From NCBI GenBank assembly GCA_946186535.1, contig CAMHNT010000078.1:1-9512 (forward strand): a stretch of DNA of 9,512 nt. The letters are read 5' to 3'. This document shows, one piece after another, positions 1 to 8,100 of this stretch (positions are counted from its first letter, which is position 1; each line of letters starts with the position of its first letter). This DNA is from an uncultured Clostridia bacterium. GTDB taxonomy: Bacteria; Bacillota; Clostridia; Oscillospirales; Acutalibacteraceae. A program made the position numbers and the translations under genes. The notes under the pieces were generated by a model. It did no database searches, was not told the DNA's origin, and saw only the letters and a program-made list of their open reading frames with translations.

Positions 1-105
1 GTTTCCAAAATCAGGGAATATATTGTTTTCGTTATATTTGATGTGGTTACGGAAAAATATTAAAAAATTTTTTAAAAAAATTCAGGGACAATTTGCATAA
101 TTTAC

Positions 106-134
106 TTGCATTTTAGTTAAAAAGACTGTATAAT
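106..134 (+). promoter_or_regulatory. Predicted sigma-A promoter upstream of the kinase gene
   Basis: A TTGCAT -35 element (106-111) and a perfect TATAAT -10 element (129-134) are separated by exactly 17 bp. An A/T tract lies upstream at 62-80. The predicted start is near 141. This is the best promoter on the plus strand before the kinase gene, but it lies about 390 bp from the start codon. A closer start (for example the TATAAT at 387-392, which lacks a clear -35) cannot be excluded. Confidence 0.5.
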
Positions 135-510
135 ATATTCAATCGATAATTTTGAAAAATAAGAAAGAAATTAATACCAGTATTCGCTTAAAAAGCCCGC
201 AGCCTTTTAGACGAAGAAGAGTATAATGCATATTCTGTATATATTTATATGTTAATTTTATAAACAGTATGCTCATTCTTTATTAAGAAAAATCAGCAGA
301 AAAGGAGCAAAGAAGGTTTATTTAATATTGTAATAAGCAGAAAATGCAAAATATATCGGGGAAGCAGTTAATATCATTGGCACAAATATAATCTGTGTTT
401 GTTCGTTGCCGGTTGTATTAAATGTGATAGGGAGGAGATGTCCCAATTTAAAGCAATGGTCTTATGTCTAAGTAATCAATTTATCTGACTTTGTGCAGAA
501 ATTTAATTAT

Positions 511-517
511 AAAGGAG
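511..517 (+). promoter_or_regulatory. Ribosome binding site of the kinase gene
   Basis: AAAGGAG ends 7 nt before the ATG at 525. This is a strong Shine-Dalgarno match at ideal spacing and it fixes the start codon. Confidence 0.85.
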
Positions 518-524
518 AATAAAT

Positions 525-1280
525 ATGAGTTTAGAGAATGCAATTGTTATTGCCGAGAGAGAGAAGAAGACAATTTACCGTGACGGTGACGCAGCTGTTA
601 AGGTTTTTGATAACGACTTTTTGAAGTCCGACATTTTGAATGAAGCTCTTAACCAGGCAAGAATCGAGGAAACAAACCTTAATATTCCGAGTATTCGTGC
701 TATCAACATGATTGACGGTAAGTGGGCTATCGTTTCAGATTTCATCGAGGGTGAGACTCTCGACAAACTTATGAAGGATAATCCGGACAAGTTCGACGAG
801 TATCTCGAGCTTTTCGTTGATCTTCAGATTTTTGTTCACACTCAGAAGTCGCCTTTGCTCAATAACCTCAAGGTTAAGATGAGAAGAAAAATTGCGGAAA
901 CAGAGCTTAACGCAACTATCCGCTATGAGCTTGAGACACGTCTGGAGTCAACTCCGAAGCACAACAAGGTTTGCCACGGAGACTTTAACCCAAGTAACGT
1001 TATTATCACAGAAGACGGTACACCTTATATTCTTGACTGGTCGCACGCTTCCCAGGGTAATGCGGCAGCGGACGCAGCGATCACATATCTGCTCTTCAAG
1101 CTTCAGGGCGAAGACGAAACAGCAGAGAAATATCTGAAGCTCTATTCGCTTAAGAGCGACACTGCAATCCAGTATATCCAGAAGTGGCTTCCGATCGTTG
1201 CTGCAGCTCAGTCCGTTAAGGGCAACCCGGAAGAGAAGGAGCTTCTCCTCAAGTGGGCTGACGTTGTTGAATACGATTAA
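525..1280 (+). CDS. APH/choline-kinase-fold phosphotransferase, substrate unknown
   Basis: The 251-residue protein has the fold of the aminoglycoside phosphotransferase / choline kinase family and is probably a cytosolic ATP- or GTP-dependent small-molecule or protein kinase. The N-lobe has a nucleotide-binding lysine in AAVKVF (K26), a likely helix-C glutamate in the 40-49 stretch, and a hinge at about 69-80 (IVSDFIEGETLD). The C-lobe has the catalytic loop HGDFNPSNVI (151-160), with D153 as the base and N158 as a metal ligand. The second metal-binding aspartate is D171 in LDWSHAS. All key residues are intact, so it looks active. There is no signal peptide or membrane segment. Family members are about 250-300 residues, so it is complete. 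It is a single gene with its own ribosome site and terminator, converging on rpoC, and codon use resembles the rpo genes. Nothing shows that it confers antibiotic resistance; most such chromosomal proteins have no assigned substrate. Confidence 0.88.
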   Translation: MSLENAIVIAEREKKTIYRDGDAAVKVFDNDFLKSDILNEALNQARIEETNLNIPSIRAINMIDGKWAIVSDFIEGETLDKLMKDNPDKFDEYLELFVDLQIFVHTQKSPLLNNLKVKMRRKIAETELNATIRYELETRLESTPKHNKVCHGDFNPSNVIITEDGTPYILDWSHASQGNAAADAAITYLLFKLQGEDETAEKYLKLYSLKSDTAIQYIQKWLPIVAAAQSVKGNPEEKELLLKWADVVEYD

Positions 1281-1412
1281 TTTCGGAAATAAAATGTAAT
1301 TTTAAGTTGTTCCGTCGGCGATTCATTTAAAAAGTAGTTGGCAATATTTATTTCAAAAGCATTAATGCGATTAAACAATGAATAGTCGGGGCGGATGCTC
1401 TGAATACCAAAG

Positions 1413-1446
1413 ACTCCCTGTCATTTTTTCGACAGGGAGTTTTTTC
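1413..1446 (+). terminator. Intrinsic terminator of the kinase gene
   Basis: A perfect 10-bp stem (ACTCCCTGTC at 1413-1422 with GACAGGGAGT at 1431-1440) closes an 8-nt loop and runs straight into a T tract at 1440-1445. It lies about 130 bp after the kinase stop codon. The T tract follows only in the plus direction, so it serves the kinase transcript. The 1281-1412 stretch before it contains no gene. Confidence 0.9.
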
Positions 1447-1458
1447 GTCTTATTACGG

Positions 1459-1493
1459 TAAAACAAAACCTCCCGCACAAACGTACGGGAGGT
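1459..1493 (-). terminator. Intrinsic terminator of the rpoBC operon
   Basis: Read on the minus strand, ACCTCCCGTAC and GTGCGGGAGGT form an 11-bp stem with one G-U pair and a 4-nt loop (stem arms at 1483-1493 and 1468-1478). It is followed by TTTTGTTTT. The hairpin begins 21 nt after the rpoC stop codon. It is a different hairpin from the convergent kinase terminator, so each transcript has its own stop. No ribosomal protein gene follows in the operon direction. Confidence 0.9.
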
Positions 1494-1514
1494 AAGTTTA
1501 TTTATACATTGGAA

Positions 1515-4500
1515 TCAGTCAAGTAAAACGTCTTCCGAAGAATCAAAATCATCAAGGATTTCATCATCATCGTCTTCGTCCGGTTCCGTCTTTACAAGCT
1601 CGATAGAGTTGTAACGGTTCATACCTGTACCTGCAGGTACGAGCTTACCGATGATAACATTTTCCTTAAGACCGAGGAGAGGATCAACCTTGCCCTTGAT
1701 TGCCGCATCGGTGAGGACTCTTGTTGTTTCCTGGAACGATGCTGCGGAAAGGAAGGAGTCGGTTGCGAGGGAGGCCTTTGTGATACCGAGAAGAAGCTGA
1801 CTGTAGGTTGCTTCCTTGAGCCCCGTCTCACCGTTTTCGATTCTCTCACGGATTTCCTCGTTTGCGGAAAGAACGTCGTTCTTTTCTGCGAGTGTTCCCG
1901 GGAAGAACTGAGTATCTCCGCCTTCCTCGATTCTTACCTTCTTCATCATCTGACGAACGATAACTTCAATATGCTTGTCGTTGATTTCAACACCCTGCAT
2001 ACGGTATGTCTTCTGAACTTCCTGAATAAGGTAGTTCTGTACATCGTCAGGACCCAGGATTGCAAGGATATCATGAGGATTGACAGCACCTTCGGTGATT
2101 TTGCTTCCCTTGGTGATTGTTGTACCCTCTTCGACGATTGCTCTTGAACCGAAAGGAATGAGGTAGGATTTCTCGTCGCCTGTTTCCTTGTTGTAGATAA
2201 CAGCGTGTGTGTTGCCCTTGATTTCTTCGAAACGAACGTCACCGTCGATCTCCGAAAGAATTGCGAGGTGCTTAGGCTTACGTCCCTCAAAGAGTTCTTC
2301 GACACGCGGAAGACCCTGTGTGATATCTTCAGCCGATGCAACGCCGCCGGTGTGGAACGTTCTCATTGTAAGCTGTGTACCCGGCTCACCGATAGACTGA
2401 GCGGCAATGATGCCTACTGCTTCACCGACTGTTACAGGCTGACCGTTCGCAAGGTTCGAGCCGTAGCACTTTTTGCAGACACCATGCTTAGCACGGCAGC
2501 CGATAACGGAACGGATCGTGATTTTTTCCGTGCCTGCTTCGACGATCTTCTTGGCGTCGCTCGTTGTCATCATCTTGTCCTTGGATACAACAACCTCACC
2601 TGTATTCTCGTCTACGAAATCTTCGAGGAGAAATCTGCCTACGAGTCGCTCCTGAAGCTCCTCGATGAGCTGCTTGCCTTCCTTGATATCAAAGATTTCA
2701 AGACCGCTCTTTGTGTTACAGTCATCTTCATATATGATAACTTCCTGTGATACGTCAACAAGTCGGCGTGTAAGATAACCTGAGTCGGCTGTACGGAGAG
2801 CCGTATCGGCGAGACCCTTACGAGCGCCTCGGGATGAAATAAAGTATTCCAAAATGTTAAGACCTTCACGGTAGTTGGCTCTGATCGGAATTTCAATCGT
2901 TTTACCCGATGTATTGGCGATAAGTCCGCGCATACCTGCAAGCTGTCTGATCTGGCTCATACTACCACGGGCACCTGAGTCAGCCATCATGTAGATCGGG
3001 TTGTATCTGTCAAGGTTGCCCTGGAGGGCGCTTGTTACGTCGTCTGTTGTCTTTTCCCAGATTTTGAGGATACGGCTGTAACGCTCGTTGTTTGACAAAA
3101 GACCCATGTTGTACATCTTGTAGATCTTATCAACCTGCTTCTCAGCCTCTGCGATAAGTTCTTTCTTCTGCGGCGGGATAGTAGCGTCACAAACGGCTAC
3201 AGTGATAGCGCCCTTTGTTGAATACTTGTATCCCTGTGACTTTATTGCGTCGAGCACAACGGAGGTTGTCTGTGTGCCGTGGATTTCAAGGCACTTACCG
3301 ATGATTTTACCGAGCTGTTTCTTTCCTGTGAGGAAGTCAATCTCGAATTTAAGCTTGTTCTCTTCAATGCTTCTGTCAACAAAGCCCAGATCCTGAGGAA
3401 TAGGTCTGTTGAAGATAATTTTTCCGACCGTTGTTTCAACGATTGCGGATTTCATCTCGCCGTCAATTTCCATTTCACGGCGAACCTTGATTCTTGCGTG
3501 CAGGCTTACAACGCCTGTTTCATAAGCCATCATAGCTTCGTCAACGTCTCTGAATACCTTGCCTTCGCCGGGCTCGCCTTCCTTGTCGAGTGTAAGGTAG
3601 TACGAACCGAGGATCATATCCTGTGTAGGTACTGCAACCGGCTTACCGTCAGACGGCTTCAGGAGGTTGTTGGAAGCGAGCATGAGGAAACGTGCCTCAG
3701 CCTGAGCTTCTGCCGAAAGAGGTACGTGAACAGCCATCTGGTCACCGTCGAAGTCAGCGTTGAACGCTGTACAAACGAGCGGATGGAGCTTTATGGCACG
3801 ACCCTCTACGAGAACAGGCTCAAATGCCTGGATACCGAGTCTGTGAAGCGTAGGCGCACGGTTGAGCATTACCGGGTGACCCTTGATTACAACTTCAAGT
3901 GCGTCCCATACCTCGGGGCTTGAACGCTCGACTGCCTTTCTTGCAGCTTTGATGTTCTGTGCCTTCTTAGTCTCGCAAAGACGCTTCATAACGAACGGCT
4001 TGAAGAGTTCGAGTGCCATTTCCTTAGGAAGACCGCACTGATACATCTTAAGCTCAGGACCTACGACGATAACCGAACGACCGGAGTAGTCAACACGCTT
4101 ACCGAGAAGGTTCTGTCTGAATCGTCCCTGCTTACCTTTAAGCATATCGGAAAGAGATTTGAGAGGTCTGTTGTTAGGACCGGTTACAGGTCTGCCTCGT
4201 CTGCCGTTGTCGATGAGTGCGTCAACGGCTTCTTGAAGCATTCTCTTTTCGTTTCTTATGATAATGTCCGGAGCTTCAAGCTCAAGAAGCTTTCTCAGAC
4301 GGTTGTTTCTGTTGAGTACACGACGGTAAAGATCGTTAAGGTCGGAGGTTGCGAAACGGCCGCCGTCGAGCTGTACCATCGGACGGATATCCGGCGGAAT
4401 TACCGGAATAACGTCAAGGATCATCCATTCGGGACGGTTGCCGGAAAGTCTGAACGACTCTACAACCTCAAGACGCTTGATGAGACGGACTCTCTTCTGA

Positions 4501-5108
4501 CCAGTTGCATCGACAAGCTCGTCCTTGAGCTGCTTTGAAAGCTCTTCGAGATCGATTTTTTCAAGAAGTTCCTTGATTGCCTCTGCGCCCATACCGGCTT
4601 TGAAATCATCCTCGTACTTTTCCTTCATCTCTCTGTATTCACGGTCGGAGAGACACTGGTTTTCTTTGAGCTCTCTTGCCTCGCCCGGATCGATTACGAT
4701 GTAGGAAGCGAAGTAGAGAACCTTTTCGAGTGTTCTCGGAGATATGTCAAGCATAAGACCGATTCGGGAGGGAATACCCTTGAAGTACCAGATGTGAGAT
4801 ACCGGAGCGGCAAGGCTGATATAGCCCATGCGCTCACGTCTTACTTTTGAACGTGTGATCTCAACACCGCAGTTTTCACAGATTTTTCCTCTGTATTTAA
4901 CTCTTTTATATTTGCCGCAGAAGCACTCCCAGTCCTTTTGCGGTCCGAATATACGCTCACAGAACAAGCCGTCGCGTTCAGGCTTGAGTGTACGGTAATT
5001 TATTGTTTCGGGCTTTTTTACTTCGCCGTCGGCGGCATAAGCCCAAGATTTGATCTGCTCAGGGGATGCAAGACCTATCTTTACAGAATCGAATACGTTA
5101 AATCCCAT
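1515..5108 (-). CDS. rpoC: DNA-directed RNA polymerase subunit beta'
   Basis: This is the 1197-residue catalytic subunit of RNA polymerase, close to the length of the Bacillus protein (about 1200). Landmarks in order: the N-terminal zinc site C62/C64/C77/C80 (CFC...CENC); the GRFRQNLLGKRVDYSGRS switch region at about 328-345; the Mg-binding loop NADFDGDQM at 450-458 with D452, D454 and D456; the bridge helix at about 750-785; the second zinc site C797 with C871/C878/C881 (CRAKHGVCKKC); and the trigger-loop segment IGEPGTQLTMRTFHTGG at 906-922. All metal-binding residues are present. There is no large insert of the kind seen in proteobacterial beta'. The last 25 residues form a short acidic tail. 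The ATG follows GGGAGG by 10 nt and lies 21 bp after rpoB, so the two are co-translated from one mRNA. The stop is TGA, followed at once by the operon terminator. Confidence 0.99.
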   Translation of the reverse strand: MGFNVFDSVKIGLASPEQIKSWAYAADGEVKKPETINYRTLKPERDGLFCERIFGPQKDWECFCGKYKRVKYRGKICENCGVEITRSKVRRERMGYISLAAPVSHIWYFKGIPSRIGLMLDISPRTLEKVLYFASYIVIDPGEARELKENQCLSDREYREMKEKYEDDFKAGMGAEAIKELLEKIDLEELSKQLKDELVDATGQKRVRLIKRLEVVESFRLSGNRPEWMILDVIPVIPPDIRPMVQLDGGRFATSDLNDLYRRVLNRNNRLRKLLELEAPDIIIRNEKRMLQEAVDALIDNGRRGRPVTGPNNRPLKSLSDMLKGKQGRFRQNLLGKRVDYSGRSVIVVGPELKMYQCGLPKEMALELFKPFVMKRLCETKKAQNIKAARKAVERSSPEVWDALEVVIKGHPVMLNRAPTLHRLGIQAFEPVLVEGRAIKLHPLVCTAFNADFDGDQMAVHVPLSAEAQAEARFLMLASNNLLKPSDGKPVAVPTQDMILGSYYLTLDKEGEPGEGKVFRDVDEAMMAYETGVVSLHARIKVRREMEIDGEMKSAIVETTVGKIIFNRPIPQDLGFVDRSIEENKLKFEIDFLTGKKQLGKIIGKCLEIHGTQTTSVVLDAIKSQGYKYSTKGAITVAVCDATIPPQKKELIAEAEKQVDKIYKMYNMGLLSNNERYSRILKIWEKTTDDVTSALQGNLDRYNPIYMMADSGARGSMSQIRQLAGMRGLIANTSGKTIEIPIRANYREGLNILEYFISSRGARKGLADTALRTADSGYLTRRLVDVSQEVIIYEDDCNTKSGLEIFDIKEGKQLIEELQERLVGRFLLEDFVDENTGEVVVSKDKMMTTSDAKKIVEAGTEKITIRSVIGCRAKHGVCKKCYGSNLANGQPVTVGEAVGIIAAQSIGEPGTQLTMRTFHTGGVASAEDITQGLPRVEELFEGRKPKHLAILSEIDGDVRFEEIKGNTHAVIYNKETGDEKSYLIPFGSRAIVEEGTTITKGSKITEGAVNPHDILAILGPDDVQNYLIQEVQKTYRMQGVEINDKHIEVIVRQMMKKVRIEEGGDTQFFPGTLAEKNDVLSANEEIRERIENGETGLKEATYSQLLLGITKASLATDSFLSAASFQETTRVLTDAAIKGKVDPLLGLKENVIIGKLVPAGTGMNRYNSIELVKTEPDEDDDDEILDDFDSSEDVLLD

Positions 5109-5118
5109 AGTTCTTTAT

Positions 5119-5124
5119 CCTCCC
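5119..5124 (-). promoter_or_regulatory. Ribosome binding site of rpoC
   Basis: On the minus strand AAAGGGAGG sits entirely inside the 21-bp gap between rpoB and rpoC. Its GGGAGG core ends 10 nt before the rpoC ATG, which confirms that start. Confidence 0.85.
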
Positions 5125-5129
5125 TTTTA

Positions 5130-8100
5130 TTAAAAAGTATCATCGTTGCTTCCGAAGAGATCATCGTCGTCACCGCCGAAAAGATCGTCGTCGCTGAAGT
5201 CAAAGTCCTCGATATCCTCACTGCCGTAGAATTCGTCGTCGTTGTAGGAATCATCGATAATGCCAGACTCGTCAATCATGTTGGCGCCGCTCGGATCGTC
5301 CTCGTATGTCATGCCGCTCATGTCGCTGCTTGTCATTACCGACTTGCCCGGGAAGGAGCTGTTCTCGACTGCCTTCGGATTTGTCTCTTCGTCGAGATCC
5401 TGCTTGAGGTCGATTTCCTCGCCATCTGCGTCAAGAACTCTGACGTCGAGAGCAAGTGACTGAAGTTCTTTGATAAGAACCTTGAAGGACTCAGGGATAC
5501 CCGGCGTCGGGATGTTCTCACCCTTAACGATCGACTCATATGTCTTTACACGTCCTACAACGTCATCGGACTTAACCGTCAGAATCTCCTGAAGTGTATA
5601 AGCTGCGCCGTAAGCTTCGAGCGCCCAAACTTCCATCTCACCGAAACGCTGACCGCCGAACTGAGCTTTACCGCCCAGAGGCTGCTGTGTAACGAGGGAG
5701 TAAGGACCTGTCGAACGTGCATGGATCTTATCGTCAACGAGGTGGTGGAGCTTCAGGTAATACATGTAGCCTACTGTAACAGGATTATCGAAGTAATCGC
5801 CTGTACGTCCGTCACGGACTCTTGTCTTACACTCCATGGAAATGCCGTTCTTGTCGAAGCACTCCGTAAAGTCAATGAATTTCGGTGACTCCGGCGGAGG
5901 AAGCTCTCTGTTCTTGGCTTTTTCTGCAATATCCTCATATATGCTGAAGATATCCTGCTCGTGTGCACCGTCGAATACAGATGTCATAATCTTCCATCCG
6001 AGCGCCTTTGCAGCATAGCCAAGGTGAACCTCGAGTACCTGACCGATGTTCATACGTGAAGGTACGCCGAGAGGGTTGAGTACGATATCAAGCGGAGTAC
6101 CGTCCGGAAGGAACGGCATATCCTCCTGAGGAAGAATTCTTGAAACGACACCCTTGTTTCCGTGACGGCCTGCCATCTTGTCGCCGACGCTGATTTTTCT
6201 CTTCTGTGCGAGGTAGCAGCGTACAACCTTGTTAACGCCCGGCTGTAGCTCGTCGCTGTTTTCTCTTGTGAATACCTTTACGTCAACGACCGTACCGCAC
6301 TCACCGTGAGGTACTCTGAGGGAGGTGTCTCTTACCTCTCTTGCCTTCTCACCGAAGATAGCTCTGAGCAGACGCTCTTCGGCGGTAAGTTCTGTTTCGC
6401 CCTTAGGCGTTACTTTTCCGACGAGAATGTCGCCTGTCTTAACCTCGGCACCGATACGGATAATACCGTCCTCGTCAAGGTTCTTGAGCATGTCGTCGCC
6501 GACGTTCGGGATTTCTCTTGTTATCTCTTCAGGGCCGAGTTTTGTGTCTCTTGCCTCTGTTTCGTATTCTTCAATATGGATAGATGTATAATAATCATCA
6601 CGAACCATTTTTTCGTTAAGAAGTACGGCGTCCTCATAGTTATAGCCTTCCCATGTCATGAAGCCGATGAGTGCATTCTTACCGAGTGAAATCTCACCGT
6701 TCTTCGTAGCAGGACCGTCAGCAAGAACATCGCCCTTCTTGACTCTCTGGCCGACCTCAACGATCGGAATCTGATTGATACAGGTGCCCTGGTTGGAGCG
6801 GAGGAACTTTGTTACCTCGTGTTCAACGATTCTGCCTGTATCCTCGAAATCTATGTCGCCAGACTTCTTGCCGTGTGTGTCGTAGCGAACAGTGATAACG
6901 TCCGCACTTACGCTTGTAACAACACCGTCACCCTCGGCAAGAAGGCAAACTCCCGAGTCAACGCCTGCCTTGTACTCCATGCCTGTGCCGACGATAGGAG
7001 CTTCCGTAACGAGAAGCGGAACTGCCTGACGCTGCATGTTCGAGCCCATGAGGGCACGGTTTGCGTCATCGTTCTCAAGGAAAGGAATCATAGCCGTAGC
7101 GACTGAAACTACCATTCTCGGAGATACGTCCATGAAGTCGAATCTTGAAGCTTCAAGCTCAACGAATTCGTCTCTGTAACGGCCGTGAACCTTGGAATTT
7201 ACGAAACGGTGGTTCTCGTCAAGCGGTTCGTTGGCCTGAGCAACGATGAACTCATCTTCCATGTCGGCTGTCATATAGATAACCTCGTCCGTTACAACGC
7301 CTGTTTCCTTGTCAATCTTTCTGAAAGGAGCTTCGACAAAGCCATAAGAGTTGATTCTTGCGAACGTTGCAAGATAGGAAATAAGACCGATGTTCGGTCC
7401 TTCAGGAGTCTCGATAGGACACATACGACCGTAGTGGCTGTAGTGTACGTCACGAACCTCAAATCCTGCACGGTCTCTTGAAAGACCGCCCGGACCAAGG
7501 GCTGAAAGACGTCTTTTGTGTGTGAGCTCTGCGAGAGGGTTGTTCTGATCCATGAACTGTGAAAGCGGTGATGAACCAAAGAACTCTTTGATTGCAGCTG
7601 TTACGGGTCTAATGTTTATGAGTGAGTTAGGAGTGAGAGATTCGAGGTCCTGAGCCTGGAGCGTCATTCTCTCACGAATAACTCTTTCGAGTCTTGAGAA
7701 ACCGATTCTGAACTGGTTCTGCAAAAGCTCGCCGACGCAGCGGATACGGCGGTTTCCAAGATGGTCGATATCGTCAGTAACGCCGATGCCCTTTGCGAGG
7801 TTGTTCATATAGTTGATCGTAGCGAAAATATCGTCAATTGTAATTGTATTCGGAACGAGATCTGGCTTGCGTCTCTTAAGCTCTTCCTTAAGCTCGTCGC
7901 CCTCAAGACCCATGTCAAGGATCTCACTGAGAACGCTGAATCGTACTTTCTCGTCAATCTCACATTCTTTAATGTCAAAATCCACATACTTTGTGAGATC
8001 AACCATACCGTTGGAGATAACCTTGATAACGCTGTCGTTGTCAAGCTTTACGAGCACCTCTCTGATACCTGCGTTCTCGATTTCGAGAGCCTTTTCACGG

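Larger units (their letters stand above)
1..524. other. AT-rich non-coding region upstream of the kinase gene
   Basis: No reading frame here has both a ribosome site and a plausible protein. The stretch is far more AT-rich than the genes. It holds an A6-T6-A7 tract at 62-80, which is likely intrinsically bent, a repeated TCAGGGA at 11-17 and 82-88, and one good promoter (separate entry). It also has an imperfect inverted repeat whose arms GCATA/CTGT (228-238) pair with ACAG/TATGC (264-272) around a loop of about 25 nt. A GGGAGGAG at 430-437 abuts an ATG that opens a frame of only 16 codons, so it is unlikely to be translated. If transcription starts at the promoter near 106-134, the kinase mRNA has an untranslated leader of roughly 380 nt. 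I recognise no riboswitch class in it. Confidence 0.6.

Noticed and set aside
108..120. A 13-base match, GCATTTTAGTTAA, shared with 9227-9239
   Set aside because: One such match is expected by chance in AT-rich DNA of this length; the two copies lie in promoters of opposite orientation and nothing else is shared.
438..488. Short plus-strand frame of 16 codons beside GGGAGGAG
   Set aside because: The purine run directly touches the ATG, leaving no spacing for ribosome binding, and the peptide is not recognisable.
1311..1395. Imperfect inverted repeat (TCCG and ATTCATT with AATGAAT and CGGA) after the kinase gene
   Set aside because: The paired blocks are short, broken by unpaired stretches and about 50 nt apart; chance pairing is likely.
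2205..3923. Long plus-strand open frames opposite rpoC (for example 2205-2750 and 3279-3923)
   Set aside because: They lie wholly inside rpoC, have no ribosome sites or recognisable protein features, and arise from the codon pattern of the real gene on the other strand.
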